Source: Streptomyces malaysiense
GTDB lineage: Bacteria > Actinomycetota > Actinomycetes > Streptomycetales > Streptomycetaceae
DNA: 64,000 nt
NCBI RefSeq assembly: GCF_000980885.2
Contig: NZ_LBDA02000036.1
Location: 112,865-176,864 of the forward strand
Direction of reading: 5' to 3'
The notes beneath the pieces are model-generated. The model was not told the origin of the DNA. It saw only the letters and a program-made list of their open reading frames with translations, and searched no databases. The position numbers and the translations under genes are program-made. This document shows positions 44,919 through 55,114 of the stretch, in pieces (the first letter of the stretch is position 1; the number at the start of each line of letters is the position of its first letter).

Positions 44919-47900
44919 GTGAGCTCCTCCTCCTCCCCCGGACACCCGCCGCACCCCGAGGCGCGGCGGGGTAGCCGCGGCGCGTACCGCCTGGTCCGTA
45001 CCCCGCCGTCCCGGACGGCTCCTCCTGTTCTGGACGCCGCCCAGCGCGCCGTGGTTGACCACCGCGCCGGACCCCTGCTCGTGCTCGCGGGGCCCGGCAC
45101 CGGCAAGACGACCACCCTGGTCGAGTCGGTGGCCGCGCGGATCGCCCGGGGTGCCGATCCCGACCGCGTCCTGGTGCTCACGTTCAGCCGCCGGGCCGCC
45201 GTCGACCTGCGCGACCGGATGGCCCTGCGCATCGGCGCGGCCCGCGCCCCCCGGGCGACCACCTTCCACTCGTACAGCTACGCCCTGGTCCGCGCCCACC
45301 AGGACAGCGGGCTGTTCGTCGAGCCGCTGCGGCTGCTCTCCGGCCCCGAGCAGGACGTCACCGTCCGCGAGCTGCTGGCCGGGCAGCCCGAGCTGGAGCG
45401 GCTGGGGCTGACCCATGTGCGCTGGCCGGACGAGCTGCGCGCCTGCCTGACCACGCGCGGCTTCGCCGACGAGGTGCGCGCCGTCCTCGCCCGCAGCCGT
45501 GAGCTGGGCCTCGCCCCGGACGCCCTGGACGCGTTCGCCCGCCGCATCGGCCGGCCCGACTGGCGCGCGGCCGCCGCCTTCCTCGCCGAGTACCTGGACG
45601 TGCTCGACCTCCAGGGCGTGATCGACTACGCCGAGCTGGTGCACCGCGCGGTCCTGCTCGCCCGCCGCCCGGAGGTCGCCGCGGGCCTCGCCGCGCGGTA
45701 CGACGCCGTGTACGTGGACGAGTACCAGGACACCGACCCCGCCCAGGTACGGCTCCTGCGCGCGCTGGCCGGCGGGGGCCGCACCCTGGTCGCCCTCGGC
45801 GACCCCGACCAGTCGATCTACACCTTCCGGGGCGCCGACGTGAACGGCATCCTCGGCTTCCCGGAGGCATTCCCGCGCACCGACGGCGCACCGGCACCCG
45901 TCCAGGTGCTGCGCACCAACCGCCGCTCCGGCGCGACCCTGCTGGCCGCGACCCGGCTGATCACCCGGCGGATGCCGCTGCCCCGGCTGCCCGCCGACAA
46001 GGTGCGCGCCCACCGGGAGCCGGCCGCGGCCCGAGACGGCGGCCGGGTCGAGGTCCACACGTACCCGACCCCGGGCACCGAGCTGGACAACATCGCGGAC
46101 ATCCTGCGCCGCGCCCACCTGGAGGACGGCCTCCCCTGGCGCGAGATGGCCGTCCTGGTCCGCGCCGGAGCCCGCTCCCTGCCGACCCTGCGCCGCGCCC
46201 TGACCGCGGCGGGCGTCCCCCTGGACATCGACGGCGACGACCTCCCCCTGCGCCACGAGCCCGCGGTGGCCCCGCTGCTGACGGCGCTGCGCGCGGTGGC
46301 GAGGGCGGAGGCGCGGGGGACGGGCGAGGCGGGCGAAGCGGCCGCCGGCCAGGAGGAGCGGGGGTCCGGCCGCGCCGAGCGACCCCGCTGGCTCGACACC
46401 GAGACCGCGCTCACCCTGCTCGCCTCGCCCCTCGCCGGCATGGACGCCGCCGATCTGCGCCGGCTGGGGCGGGCCCTGCGGGAGGAGGAGCGGGCCGGCG
46501 GCAACATGGTGCCGCCGCCCTCGGACGAACTGCTCACACGAGCGCTCGCCGAGCCGGAGCGGCTGGCGGTGCACGACCCGGCGTACGCCCGCGGAGCCCA
46601 GCGTCTCGGCGCGCTCCTGCGCACGGCCCGCGAGCGTCTCGCGGACGGCGGTACCGCCGAGGAGGCGCTGTGGGACCTGTGGAACGGCACGCCCTGGCCC
46701 GGCCGCCTGGAGCGGGCCGCCCGGCGCGGCGGCGCGGCCGGCCGCAACGCCGACCGGGACCTGGACGCCGTCTGCGCCCTGTTCGCCACCGCGGCGCGCG
46801 CCGAGGAGCGCACCGGCGGCCGTGGCGCCCTGAACTTCCTGGCCGAGATCGAGGCCGAGGACATCGCCGCCGACACGCTGACCCGCCGCGCCGTACGGCC
46901 CGACGCCGTCCGCCTGATGACCGCGCACCGCGCCAAGGGCCTGGAGTGGCGCCTGGTCGTCGTCGCCGGCGTCCAGGAGGGCCTGTGGCCGGACCTCAGA
47001 CGCCGTGGCTCGCTCCTGGAGGCCGACCGCATCGGCCGCGACGGACTCGCCGAACCGCTCACCCCAGGCGCGCTGCTCGCCGAGGAGCGCCGGCTCTTCT
47101 ACGCCGCCGCCACCCGCGCGCGCGACCGCCTGGTCGTCACAGCCGTGAAGGCACCCGCCGAGGACGGCGACCAGCCCTCCCGGTTCCTGACCGAGCTGGG
47201 CGTCGAGCCGAAGGACGTCACCGGCCGCCCCCGCCGCCCGCTGGCCGTCGCGGCGCTGGTGGCCGAGCTGCGCGCCACCACCGTCGACCCGGCCGCCTCC
47301 GACGCCCTGCGCGAGGCCGCCGCCCGCCGCCTGGCCCGGCTCGCCGCGCTCACCGACGAGGACGACCGCCCCCTCGTACCGGCCGCCCACCCCTCCCGCT
47401 GGTGGGGCATGTTCGAGCCGACCGAGAGCAAGGTGCCGCTGCGCCACCGCGACCAGCCCGTCGTGCTGTCCGGCAGCGCCCTCGACCAGCTCGCCAACAC
47501 CTGCGCCCTCCAGTGGTTCCTGGGCCGCGAGGTGAAGGCCGACGCGCCCGCCACCACCGCCCAGGGCTTCGGCAACGTCGTGCACGTCCTTGCCGACGAG
47601 GTCGCCTCCGGGCGGACCCCGGCCGACCTGGACGTCCTCATGGAGCGCCTGGACTCGGTGTGGAACGCGCTCGCCTTCGACGCGCCCTGGAAGTCGCGCC
47701 AGGAGAAGGACAACGCCCGCGCGGCACTCGAACGCTTCCTCAACTGGCATGTCCTGAACCGCTCCGCCCGGACTTCCGTCGCCAGCGAGCAGGACTTCGA
47801 CGTCACCCTGGAGGCGGGCGACTACCAGGTCCGCATCCGGGGCCAGATGGACCGGGTCGAGACGGACGCCGAGGGCCGCGCCTACGTGGTCGACTTCAAG

Positions 47901-48260
47901 ACCGGCAAACAGGCGCCCACCGCGCGCGAGGTGCAGCGCCACCCCCAGCTGGCCGTCTACCAGCTCGCCGTCCGCGAGGGCGCCGTCGACACCGCCCTCG
48001 GCGGGGAGCACCCCGAGCCCGGCGGCGCCGAACTGGTGCACCTGAGGCAGGGCGCCGCCAAACGCGACGGCGGCGAGACCCTGCCCAAGGTGCAGACCCA
48101 GGAGCCGCTCACCGGGGAGTGGGTCGGCGAGCTGCTGGCCACCGCCGCCGGGAAGGTCCTGGACGAGCGGTTCGGCCCGAGCGCCGGCCAGCACTGCGCC
48201 CACTGCGACTTCCGCGCCTCCTGCAGCGCACGCCCCGAGGGACGGCACGTGGTGGAGTGA
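44919..48260 (+). CDS. adnA: AdnA: UvrD-like helicase with Fe-S RecB-type nuclease
   Basis: 1113 aa from GTG 44919; longer starts have non-coding character and the SD is weak. SF1 motifs: LAGPGTGKTT (about 58-66), TFSRRAAVDL, VDEYQDTDP, GDPDQSIYTF, TAHRAKGLEW and AATRARDRL. The C-terminal nuclease has GQMDRVE and VVDFKTGK (about 990). Cys in NTCALQWF (about 861) with CAHCDFRASC (about 1092) forms the four-Cys Fe-S pattern of AddB-type nucleases. With AdnB it resects double-strand breaks for recombination in actinobacteria. Its own Walker A looks intact. Confidence 0.93.
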   Translation: MSSSSSPGHPPHPEARRGSRGAYRLVRTPPSRTAPPVLDAAQRAVVDHRAGPLLVLAGPGTGKTTTLVESVAARIARGADPDRVLVLTFSRRAAVDLRDRMALRIGAARAPRATTFHSYSYALVRAHQDSGLFVEPLRLLSGPEQDVTVRELLAGQPELERLGLTHVRWPDELRACLTTRGFADEVRAVLARSRELGLAPDALDAFARRIGRPDWRAAAAFLAEYLDVLDLQGVIDYAELVHRAVLLARRPEVAAGLAARYDAVYVDEYQDTDPAQVRLLRALAGGGRTLVALGDPDQSIYTFRGADVNGILGFPEAFPRTDGAPAPVQVLRTNRRSGATLLAATRLITRRMPLPRLPADKVRAHREPAAARDGGRVEVHTYPTPGTELDNIADILRRAHLEDGLPWREMAVLVRAGARSLPTLRRALTAAGVPLDIDGDDLPLRHEPAVAPLLTALRAVARAEARGTGEAGEAAAGQEERGSGRAERPRWLDTETALTLLASPLAGMDAADLRRLGRALREEERAGGNMVPPPSDELLTRALAEPERLAVHDPAYARGAQRLGALLRTARERLADGGTAEEALWDLWNGTPWPGRLERAARRGGAAGRNADRDLDAVCALFATAARAEERTGGRGALNFLAEIEAEDIAADTLTRRAVRPDAVRLMTAHRAKGLEWRLVVVAGVQEGLWPDLRRRGSLLEADRIGRDGLAEPLTPGALLAEERRLFYAAATRARDRLVVTAVKAPAEDGDQPSRFLTELGVEPKDVTGRPRRPLAVAALVAELRATTVDPAASDALREAAARRLARLAALTDEDDRPLVPAAHPSRWWGMFEPTESKVPLRHRDQPVVLSGSALDQLANTCALQWFLGREVKADAPATTAQGFGNVVHVLADEVASGRTPADLDVLMERLDSVWNALAFDAPWKSRQEKDNARAALERFLNWHVLNRSARTSVASEQDFDVTLEAGDYQVRIRGQMDRVETDAEGRAYVVDFKTGKQAPTAREVQRHPQLAVYQLAVREGAVDTALGGEHPEPGGAELVHLRQGAAKRDGGETLPKVQTQEPLTGEWVGELLATAAGKVLDERFGPSAGQHCAHCDFRASCSARPEGRHVVE

Positions 48261-48340
48261 CGAACCGCACCCCGCGCCTCTGACCTGCGCCTGTCCCGCT
48301 CCCGGGGACGGGCCGGTACGGGATTGTCAGTGCCCCCGGC

Positions 48341-48346
48341 TACCTT
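48341..48346 (+). promoter_or_regulatory. -10 box TACCTT of a leaderless adnB transcript
   Basis: Ends 7 nt before ATG 48354; no SD. Confidence 0.5.
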
Positions 48347-48353
48347 TTTGGAC

Positions 48354-51300
48354 ATGCCCGCCCATCTCACCGATCCCGAGCAGCTCAAGGAGCTCCTCGG
48401 CATCCCCTTCACCCCGGAGCAGACGGCCTGCATCACCGCGCCGCCCGCCCCGCAGGTGATCGTGGCCGGCGCCGGTTCGGGCAAGACGACCGTGATGGCG
48501 GCCCGGGTGGTCTGGCTGGTCGGCACCGGGCAGGTCGCCCCCGAGCAGGTCCTCGGGCTGACCTTCACCAACAAGGCCGCGGGCGAACTGGCCGAACGGG
48601 TCCGCAAGGCCCTCGTCAGGGCCGGCGTCACCGACCCGGACCCCCTCCCGCCGGCCGGCCACCGCCCCTCGGCCACGGAGCTTCCCGCCGCCCCGTCCTG
48701 GTGGGACCCGGACAACCCGCCGGGCGAGCCGGTCATCTCCACGTACCACTCCTTCGCCGGCCGTCTCCTCACCGACCACGGCCTGCGCATCGGTCTGGAG
48801 CCCGCCTCCCGCCTCCTCGCCGACGCCACCCGGTACCAGCTCGCCGCCCGCGTGCTGCGCGAGGCCCCCGGCCCCTACCCGGCCCTCACCCGCTCCTTCG
48901 CCGACCTCGTCGGCGACCTGCTCGCCCTGGACTCCGAACTCAGCGAACACCTGGTGGAACCCGGCCGGTTGCGCGCCTGGGACGCGGAGCTGCTGACCAC
49001 ACTCCAGGACGCCGCGCTCAGCAACGCCGAACTGCGCAAGGTCCCCGAGACCGCGACCGCCCGCCGCGAACTCGCCGAACTGGTCCAGCGCTACCGGGCC
49101 GCCAAACACGAACGCGACCTGCTCGACTTCGGCGACCAGATCGCCCTGTCCGCCCGCCTCGGGACGCTGCCCGAGGTGGGCCGCCTGCTGCGCGAGGAGT
49201 TCCGGGTGGTCCTCCTGGACGAGTACCAGGACACCTCCGTCGCCCAACGCGTGCTGCTCGCGGGCCTGTTCGGCGCCGGCACCGGCCACCCGGTGACCGC
49301 GGTGGGCGACCCCTGCCAGGCCATCTACGGCTGGCGCGGCGCCTCCGTCGCCAACCTGGAGGACTTCCCCGACCACTTCCGCCACGCCGACGGGAGCCCC
49401 GCCACCCGCCAGGCGCTCAGCGAGAACCGCCGCAGCGGCGGCCGCCTCCTCGACCTCGCCAACGGACTCGCCGCCCCCCTGCGCGCCATGCACGCCGGGG
49501 TGGAGGCCCTGCGCCCGGCCCCGGGCGCCGAGCGCGACGGCCTGGTCCGCTGCGCCCTGCTGCCCACCCACGCCGAGGAACTCAACTGGCTCGCCGACTC
49601 CGTCGCCCACCTCGTGCGCACCGGCACCGCGCCCGGCGAGATCGCCGTCCTGTGCCGCACGGCCGCCGACTTCGGCGCGATCCAGGGCGCCCTGGTCGCC
49701 CGGGAGGTCCCCGTGGAGGTGGTCGGCCTGTCCGGGCTGCTGTACCTGCCCGAGGTCGCCGACCTGGTCGCCGTCTGCGAGGTTCTCCAGGACCCCGGCG
49801 CCAACGCGAGCCTGGTACGGCTGCTGACCGGCCCCCGCTGGCGCATCGGCCCCCGCGACCTCGCCCTCCTCGGCCGCCGCGCCCGCCTGCTGGTCGCCCA
49901 CGCGGGTCCCGGCGACACCGACGACCCGGACCGCCGGCTCGCCGCCGCGGTGGAGGGCACCGACCCGGCCGAGGTGATATCGCTCGCCGACGCCCTGGAC
50001 ACCTTCCTGGACGCCCGCGGCGGGGACCAGGACGGGCTGCCCTTCTCCCCGGACGCCCGCGTGCGCTTCGCCCGCCTCGCCACCGAGCTGCGCGACCTGC
50101 GCCGCGCGTTGTCCGACCCGCTGATGGACGTCCTGCACCGCGTCCTCGCCGTCACCGGCCTGGAGGTGGAGCTGTCGGCGTCCCCGGGCGCCCTGGCCGC
50201 CCGCCGCCGCGAGACCCTCGCCAACTTCCTCGACGTCGCCGCCGCCTTCGCCGCGAACGACGGCGAGGCCACCCTGCTCGCCTTCCTGGGCTTCCTGCGC
50301 ACCGCCGCCCAGTACGAGAAGGGCCTCGACAACGCCCTGCCCGGCGGCGAGAACACCGTCAAGGTGCTCACCGCGCACAAGTCCAAGGGCCTGGAGTGGG
50401 ACGTCGTGGCCGTGCCCGGACTGGTCACCGGCACCTTCCCCAGCGCCCAGGGCCGCGACAAGTGGACCGCGCAGGCCAAGGTGCTGCCGCACGCCCTGCG
50501 CGGCGACGCCGCCACCCTGCCCGACGTCGACGGCTGGGACGCGCGCGGCATGAAGGCGTTCCACGAGGCCATGAAGGAGCACCAGCACACCGAGGAACTC
50601 CGCCTCGGCTACGTCACCTTCACCCGCCCCCGCTCCCTGCTGCTCGGCTCCGGCCACTGGTGGGGCCCCAGCCAGAAGAAGAAGCGCGGCCCCTCCGACT
50701 TCCTCCAGGAGCTGTACGCGCACTGCGCCGCCGGGCACGGCGAGATCGAGGTCTGGGCCGAGGAGCCCGCCGACGACGAGGAGAACCCGGCCCTGCGGGA
50801 GTCCGACGCCGACCTGGCCTGGCCGCTGCCCCTGGACGCCGGCGCCCTCGCCCGCCGCCGTGCCGCCGCTCAGACGGTCCTCGCCCACCTCGACACCCTG
50901 GCCGTCGCCGGCCCGGCCACCCACGAGGACCCGGACTGGCCGGCACCGCCGGAGGAACCGCCGTGGGACGAGCCGTACGGGGAACCGCCCTACGACGGGG
51001 CCGACGCCGAGCCGCCGCGCGAAGAGCTGTACGAGGACCGGTACGACGCCGAGCCGCCGCCCGAAGGCCCGTACGAGGACCCGTACGACGCCGGGTCGCG
51101 CCACGAGCCGCGCGGCGACGCCCCGTACGCCGGCGCGCCCGCCATCCCCCACCAGGCCTCCGCCCCCGCCGAGCCGGGCGCCCGCCCGGACCTCACCCCC
51201 GAGGAGTCCCGCCTGGTCGCCTCCTGGGACCGCGACCTGGACGCGCTCGCCGGGGAACTGCTGCTCGCCCGCCGTGCCGTCACGGACGTACCGCTGCCGG

Positions 51301-51929
51301 CGACGCTGACCGCCACCCAGCTGCTGCGGCTGGCCGAGGACCCGGACGGGCTCGCGCGGGAACTCGCGCGCCCCATGCCGCGCCCGCCGCAGCCCGCCGC
51401 GCGCCGGGGCACCCGCTTCCACGCCTGGGTGGAATCGCGCTACGAGGAACTGGAGCTGCCCCTGCTGGAGCCCGACGAGCTGCCCGGCACCGACGCCGAG
51501 ATCGCCGACGAACGGGACCTGGAGGCCCTCAAGGAGGCTTTCGAGCGCACCGAGTACGCCCGGCGCACGCCCTACCGCGTGGAGGAGCCGGTCCAGCTCG
51601 TCCTCGCCGGGCGGGTCGTACGCGGCCGCATCGACGCCGTCTACCGGGAGGGCGAGGGCGCGACGGCGACGTACGAGATCGTGGACTGGAAGACCGGCCG
51701 GGAGCACACCGCCGACCCGCTCCAGCTCGCCGTGTACCGGCTGGCCTGGGCCGAACAGCAGGGCGTCCCGCTCGACGCGGTCACCGCCACGTTCCTGTAC
51801 GTGCGCACCGGGGAGGCCGTACGCCCCCGGGACCTGCCCGGCCGGGCCGCGCTGGAACGGCTGCTCACCGGCGGGCCCGGGGCGGCGGGCGGCGAGGACG
51901 GCGTGATCCAGCGCGCCCCCCGGGTGTGA
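48354..51929 (+). CDS. adnB: AdnB: UvrD-like helicase-nuclease subunit
   Basis: 1191 aa from ATG 48354, 94 nt after adnA. SF1 motifs: VAGAGSGKTT (about 39-48), LTFTNKAAGEL, LLDEYQDTS (about 286-294), GDPCQAIYGWRG, TAHKSKGLEWD and TRPRSLL. A Pro/Glu/Tyr-rich acidic insert (about 857-945) is likely disordered and species-specific. The C-terminal RecB-type nuclease has GRIDAVY and IVDWKTGREH (about 1107), then DPLQLAVYRLAWAEQ. It lacks the AdnA-type Cys cluster. It is the main motor of the AdnAB dimer in mycobacteria by published work. Confidence 0.93.
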   Translation: MPAHLTDPEQLKELLGIPFTPEQTACITAPPAPQVIVAGAGSGKTTVMAARVVWLVGTGQVAPEQVLGLTFTNKAAGELAERVRKALVRAGVTDPDPLPPAGHRPSATELPAAPSWWDPDNPPGEPVISTYHSFAGRLLTDHGLRIGLEPASRLLADATRYQLAARVLREAPGPYPALTRSFADLVGDLLALDSELSEHLVEPGRLRAWDAELLTTLQDAALSNAELRKVPETATARRELAELVQRYRAAKHERDLLDFGDQIALSARLGTLPEVGRLLREEFRVVLLDEYQDTSVAQRVLLAGLFGAGTGHPVTAVGDPCQAIYGWRGASVANLEDFPDHFRHADGSPATRQALSENRRSGGRLLDLANGLAAPLRAMHAGVEALRPAPGAERDGLVRCALLPTHAEELNWLADSVAHLVRTGTAPGEIAVLCRTAADFGAIQGALVAREVPVEVVGLSGLLYLPEVADLVAVCEVLQDPGANASLVRLLTGPRWRIGPRDLALLGRRARLLVAHAGPGDTDDPDRRLAAAVEGTDPAEVISLADALDTFLDARGGDQDGLPFSPDARVRFARLATELRDLRRALSDPLMDVLHRVLAVTGLEVELSASPGALAARRRETLANFLDVAAAFAANDGEATLLAFLGFLRTAAQYEKGLDNALPGGENTVKVLTAHKSKGLEWDVVAVPGLVTGTFPSAQGRDKWTAQAKVLPHALRGDAATLPDVDGWDARGMKAFHEAMKEHQHTEELRLGYVTFTRPRSLLLGSGHWWGPSQKKKRGPSDFLQELYAHCAAGHGEIEVWAEEPADDEENPALRESDADLAWPLPLDAGALARRRAAAQTVLAHLDTLAVAGPATHEDPDWPAPPEEPPWDEPYGEPPYDGADAEPPREELYEDRYDAEPPPEGPYEDPYDAGSRHEPRGDAPYAGAPAIPHQASAPAEPGARPDLTPEESRLVASWDRDLDALAGELLLARRAVTDVPLPATLTATQLLRLAEDPDGLARELARPMPRPPQPAARRGTRFHAWVESRYEELELPLLEPDELPGTDAEIADERDLEALKEAFERTEYARRTPYRVEEPVQLVLAGRVVRGRIDAVYREGEGATATYEIVDWKTGREHTADPLQLAVYRLAWAEQQGVPLDAVTATFLYVRTGEAVRPRDLPGRAALERLLTGGPGAAGGEDGVIQRAPRV

Positions 51930-51963
51930 CGAACCGCCCGCCGAGGATGCGGTCGCGGGCCGA

Positions 51964-51969
51964 TAGGCT
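51964..51969 (+). promoter_or_regulatory. -10 box TAGGCT of a leaderless M20 peptidase transcript
   Basis: Ends 7 nt before ATG 51977. Confidence 0.45.
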
Positions 51970-51976
51970 CGTGAGC

Positions 51977-53380
51977 ATGAGCCTGACCCCGGACAGCGCC
52001 GTCCGCACGTACATCGACCAGCACCGCGCCGCCTTCCTCGACGACCTCACCGCATGGCTGCGCATCCCCTCCGTGTCGGCCCAGCCCGACCACGCGTCCG
52101 ACGTGCGGCGCAGCGCCGACTGGCTCGCCGCGAAACTGACGGAGACCGGTTTCGCGACCGTGGAGGTCTGGCCCACCGAGGGCGCCCCGGCCGTCTTCGC
52201 CGAGTGGCCCTCCGGCGACCCCGAAGCGCCGACCGTGCTGGTCTACGGCCACCATGACGTGCAGCCCGCCGCCCGCGAGGACGGCTGGGACAGCGAGCCC
52301 TTCGAGCCCGTCGTCCGCGGGAACCGCCTCTACGCGCGCGGCGCCGCCGACGACAAGGGCCAGGTCTTCTTCCACACCCTCGGCGTCCGCGCCCACCTCG
52401 CCGCCACCGGCCGCACCGCCCCCGCCGTCAATCTCAAGCTGCTGATCGAGGGCGAGGAGGAGTCCGGCTCCCCGCACTTCCGGGCCCTGGTGGAGGAGCG
52501 GGCCGAGCGCCTGGCGGCCGACGCCGTGATCGTCTCCGACACCGGTATGTGGGCCGAGGACACCCCGACGGTGTGCACCGGCATGCGCGGCCTCGCCGAG
52601 TGCGAGATCCGGCTGTACGGACCCGACCAGGACATCCACTCCGGCTCCTTCGGCGGCGCCGTGCCCAACCCGGCCACCGCCCTCGCCCGCATGGTCGCCG
52701 CCCTGCACGACGAGCGGGGGCAGGTGGCCGTCCCCGGCTTCTACGACGGTGTCGTGCCGCTGACCGACCGCGAGCGCGAGCTCTTCGCCGAGCTGCCCTT
52801 CGACGAGGAGCGCTGGCTGCGCACCGCCAAGTCCCGCGCCACCTGCGGCGAGGCCGGACACACCACCCTGGAGCGCGTCTGGGCCCGCCCGACCGCCGAG
52901 GTCAACGGCATCGGCGGCGGCTACCAGGGCGCCGGCAGCAAGACGATCATCCCGTCCTCGGCCGTGGTGAAGCTGTCCTTCCGGCTGGTCGCCGGGCAGG
53001 ACCCCGACCACGTCGAGAAGGCGGTCCGCGCCTGGGCCGCCGAGCGGGTGCCCGCCGGGATCCGCTGCGAGATCGACTTCGGCCCGGCCACCCGCCCCTG
53101 CCTGACCCCGCTCGACCACCCGGCCCTCCAGGCCGTGGCCCGCGCGATGGGCCGCGCCTTCGAGGGCCCGGTCCGCTTCACCCGCGAGGGCGGCTCCGGA
53201 CCCGCCGCCGATCTCCAGGAGGTCCTCGGCGCCCCCGTCCTCTTCCTGGGGATCTCCGTCCCCTCCGACGGCTGGCACGCGCCCGACGAGAAGGTGGAAC
53301 TGGACCTCCTCCTCAAGGGCGTCGAGACCAGCGCCTACCTGTGGGCCGACCTGGCCGAGAACTGGCGGCCCGCGCCCTGA
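51977..53380 (+). CDS. M20 family metallodipeptidase
   Basis: 467 aa. Di-zinc ligands: His in YGHHDVQP (about 91), Asp in RGAADDKG, catalytic Glu pair in EGEEESGS, Asp in SDTGMW, and His in SDGWHAPDE near the end. The lid/dimerisation domain has DIHSGSFGG. It resembles carnosinase-like CNDP/PepV-type dipeptidases that act in the cytosol. Between adnB and nudC, mycobacteria carry a different gene (a potassium-channel protein, as I recall), so this slot is variable. Confidence 0.9.
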   Translation: MSLTPDSAVRTYIDQHRAAFLDDLTAWLRIPSVSAQPDHASDVRRSADWLAAKLTETGFATVEVWPTEGAPAVFAEWPSGDPEAPTVLVYGHHDVQPAAREDGWDSEPFEPVVRGNRLYARGAADDKGQVFFHTLGVRAHLAATGRTAPAVNLKLLIEGEEESGSPHFRALVEERAERLAADAVIVSDTGMWAEDTPTVCTGMRGLAECEIRLYGPDQDIHSGSFGGAVPNPATALARMVAALHDERGQVAVPGFYDGVVPLTDRERELFAELPFDEERWLRTAKSRATCGEAGHTTLERVWARPTAEVNGIGGGYQGAGSKTIIPSSAVVKLSFRLVAGQDPDHVEKAVRAWAAERVPAGIRCEIDFGPATRPCLTPLDHPALQAVARAMGRAFEGPVRFTREGGSGPAADLQEVLGAPVLFLGISVPSDGWHAPDEKVELDLLLKGVETSAYLWADLAENWRPAP

Positions 53381-53536
53381 CCAGCGGCACCGTGGGGAAG
53401 GGCGCCACGGGCGAGAGGCACACTTGAGACACCGCCCCGCCCGCGCCCGACCCGGTGCGTCCCGTACGCCGTGCCGTACGTCCGCCCGAACCGATCGCCG
53501 AACCGAACCGCCGTACTGGGGGAGTTGGAAGCACCC

Positions 53537-54481
53537 GTGACCACCTGGACCGACGACACAGCCGACCGACCCATCTCGCTGACCGCCCCCTGCGGCGTCG
53601 ACCGCGCCGCCCACCACCGGCTGGACGAGGCCTGGCTCGCGGCGGCGTGGAGCCACCCCTCGACCCGCTGTTTCGTGGTCTCCGGCGGCCAGGTGCTCAT
53701 CGACGAGACGGCCGACGGCCGGACCGAACTCGTCATGACCCCGTCCTTCGAGGCCCCGCTCACCGAGGCGCACCGCTACTTCCTCGGCATCGACGAGGAC
53801 GGCGTCGCCTACTTCGCGCTCCAGAAGGACGCGCTGCCCGGCCGCATCGACCAGTCCGCGCGCCCGGCGGGCCTGCGCGAGGCGGGCCTGCTGCTGTCGC
53901 CGCGCGACACCGCGCTCATGGTGCACGCGGTCGGCCTGGAGAACTGGCAGCGCACCCACCGCTTCTGCTCCCGCTGCGGCGAGCGGACCGTGATCGCCGC
54001 GGCCGGCCACATCCGCCGCTGCCAGGCATGCGGCGCCGAGCACTACCCGCGCACCGACCCCGCCGTGATCATGGCCGTGACCGACGCGGACGACCGCATC
54101 CTGCTCGGCCGCCAGGTGCACTGGCCCGAGGGCCGCTTCTCCACGCTGGCCGGCTTCGTGGAGCCCGGCGAGTCCATCGAGCACGCGGTGCGCCGCGAGG
54201 TCGCCGAGGAGGTCGGCGTCACCGTCGGCGACGTCGAGTACGTGGCGAGCCAGCCCTGGCCCTTCCCGTCCAGCCTGATGCTCGGCTTCATGGCGCGCGC
54301 CACCACCACCGAGATCGACGTCGACGGCGACGAGATCTCCGAGGCCCGCTGGTTCTCCCGCCAGGAACTGCACGACGCCTTCGAGGCCGGTACGGTCCTG
54401 CCGCCCTTCGGCATCTCCATCGCCGCCCGCCTGATCGAGATGTGGTACGGCAAGCCGCTGCCGACGCGCAGCTTCGTCTGA
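53537..54481 (+). CDS. nudC: NudC: NADH pyrophosphatase / RNA deNADding Nudix hydrolase
   Basis: 314 aa from GTG 53537 (GGAAG 6 nt upstream). The zinc ribbon has CSRCGER and CQACG. The Nudix box is GFVEPGESIEHAVRREVAEE followed by VG (about 208-230). The SQPWPFPSSLM motif identifies the NADH-specific subfamily. It splits NAD(H) and removes NAD caps from RNA. Adjacent mycoredoxin and uvrD2 match the mycobacterial order. Confidence 0.94.
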   Translation: MTTWTDDTADRPISLTAPCGVDRAAHHRLDEAWLAAAWSHPSTRCFVVSGGQVLIDETADGRTELVMTPSFEAPLTEAHRYFLGIDEDGVAYFALQKDALPGRIDQSARPAGLREAGLLLSPRDTALMVHAVGLENWQRTHRFCSRCGERTVIAAAGHIRRCQACGAEHYPRTDPAVIMAVTDADDRILLGRQVHWPEGRFSTLAGFVEPGESIEHAVRREVAEEVGVTVGDVEYVASQPWPFPSSLMLGFMARATTTEIDVDGDEISEARWFSRQELHDAFEAGTVLPPFGISIAARLIEMWYGKPLPTRSFV

Positions 54482-54575
54482 GGCGCCCCGGGCGGACCGG
54501 GACCGGACCCCGTACCGGAACCACGAAGTCCACCACCGGGCCGTGCCGGCCGCCGTCCCCCGGCTGCCGCACGCA

Positions 54576-54615
54576 ACGGCGGTTCCCGAGCCGCTCTCGG
54601 CCCGGGAACCGCCGT
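54576..54615. terminator. 13-bp hairpin between nudC and the mycoredoxin gene
   Basis: Arms 54576-54588 and 54603-54615; convergent genes, so bidirectional. Confidence 0.7.
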
Positions 54616-54631
54616 CCGCCCGCTCGAGCCG

Positions 54632-54874
54632 TTACGCCGCGAGCTTCTGCTTGACCTGGGCCAGCGAAGGGTTCGTCAGGGTGCTGCCGTCCGCGAAGAG
54701 CACGGTGGGGACCGTCTGGTTTCCGCCATTCGCCTTCTCCACGAACGCCGCGGACTCGGGGTCCTGCTCGATGTTGATCTCGGTGTAGGCGATGCCCTCC
54801 CGCTCCATCTGACTCTTCAGCCGACGGCAGTAGCCGCACCAAGTCGTGCTGTACATCGTCACAGTGCCCTGCAT
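54632..54874 (-). CDS. Mycoredoxin (glutaredoxin-like, CGYC)
   Basis: 80 aa. Active site TTWCGYCRRLK (Cys 13 and 16), the cis-Pro loop QTVPTVLF, and a final helix LAQVKQKL. This is mycoredoxin-1, which reduces mycothiol mixed disulfides in actinobacteria. It stands alone on the minus strand and is divergent from uvrD2. Confidence 0.92.
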   Translation of the reverse strand: MQGTVTMYSTTWCGYCRRLKSQMEREGIAYTEINIEQDPESAAFVEKANGGNQTVPTVLFADGSTLTNPSLAQVKQKLAA

Positions 54875-55114
54875 GTCTCTCGTGCTCCTCAGGCAGCTCG
54901 GAAAGGTCGTCGGAGAGGGAACGCGGGGAAACGCCGCGCCATTCCCGCCGGGGGTATACCCGAGGTGCGCCCGCTCCCACCGGGGCGTCCCCGCCTCGGG
55001 AGCGCGCCCGGTCCGGGCCCTGCCGCTGTGACACCGGACGCATCCGTACGACTATGAGATCCCGCCTGTGGACAACCGCCGCGGCCGTCCCGGGCGACCT
55101 GGCAGCATGGCTGT

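Noticed and set aside
44835..53380. Very long open frames antisense to or overlapping adnA, adnB and the M20 gene (more than 1000 codons)
   Set aside because: Their products are Arg/Gly/Ala/Pro-rich with no domain, and the true genes show full helicase and nuclease motifs. Long shadow frames are expected at this GC content.
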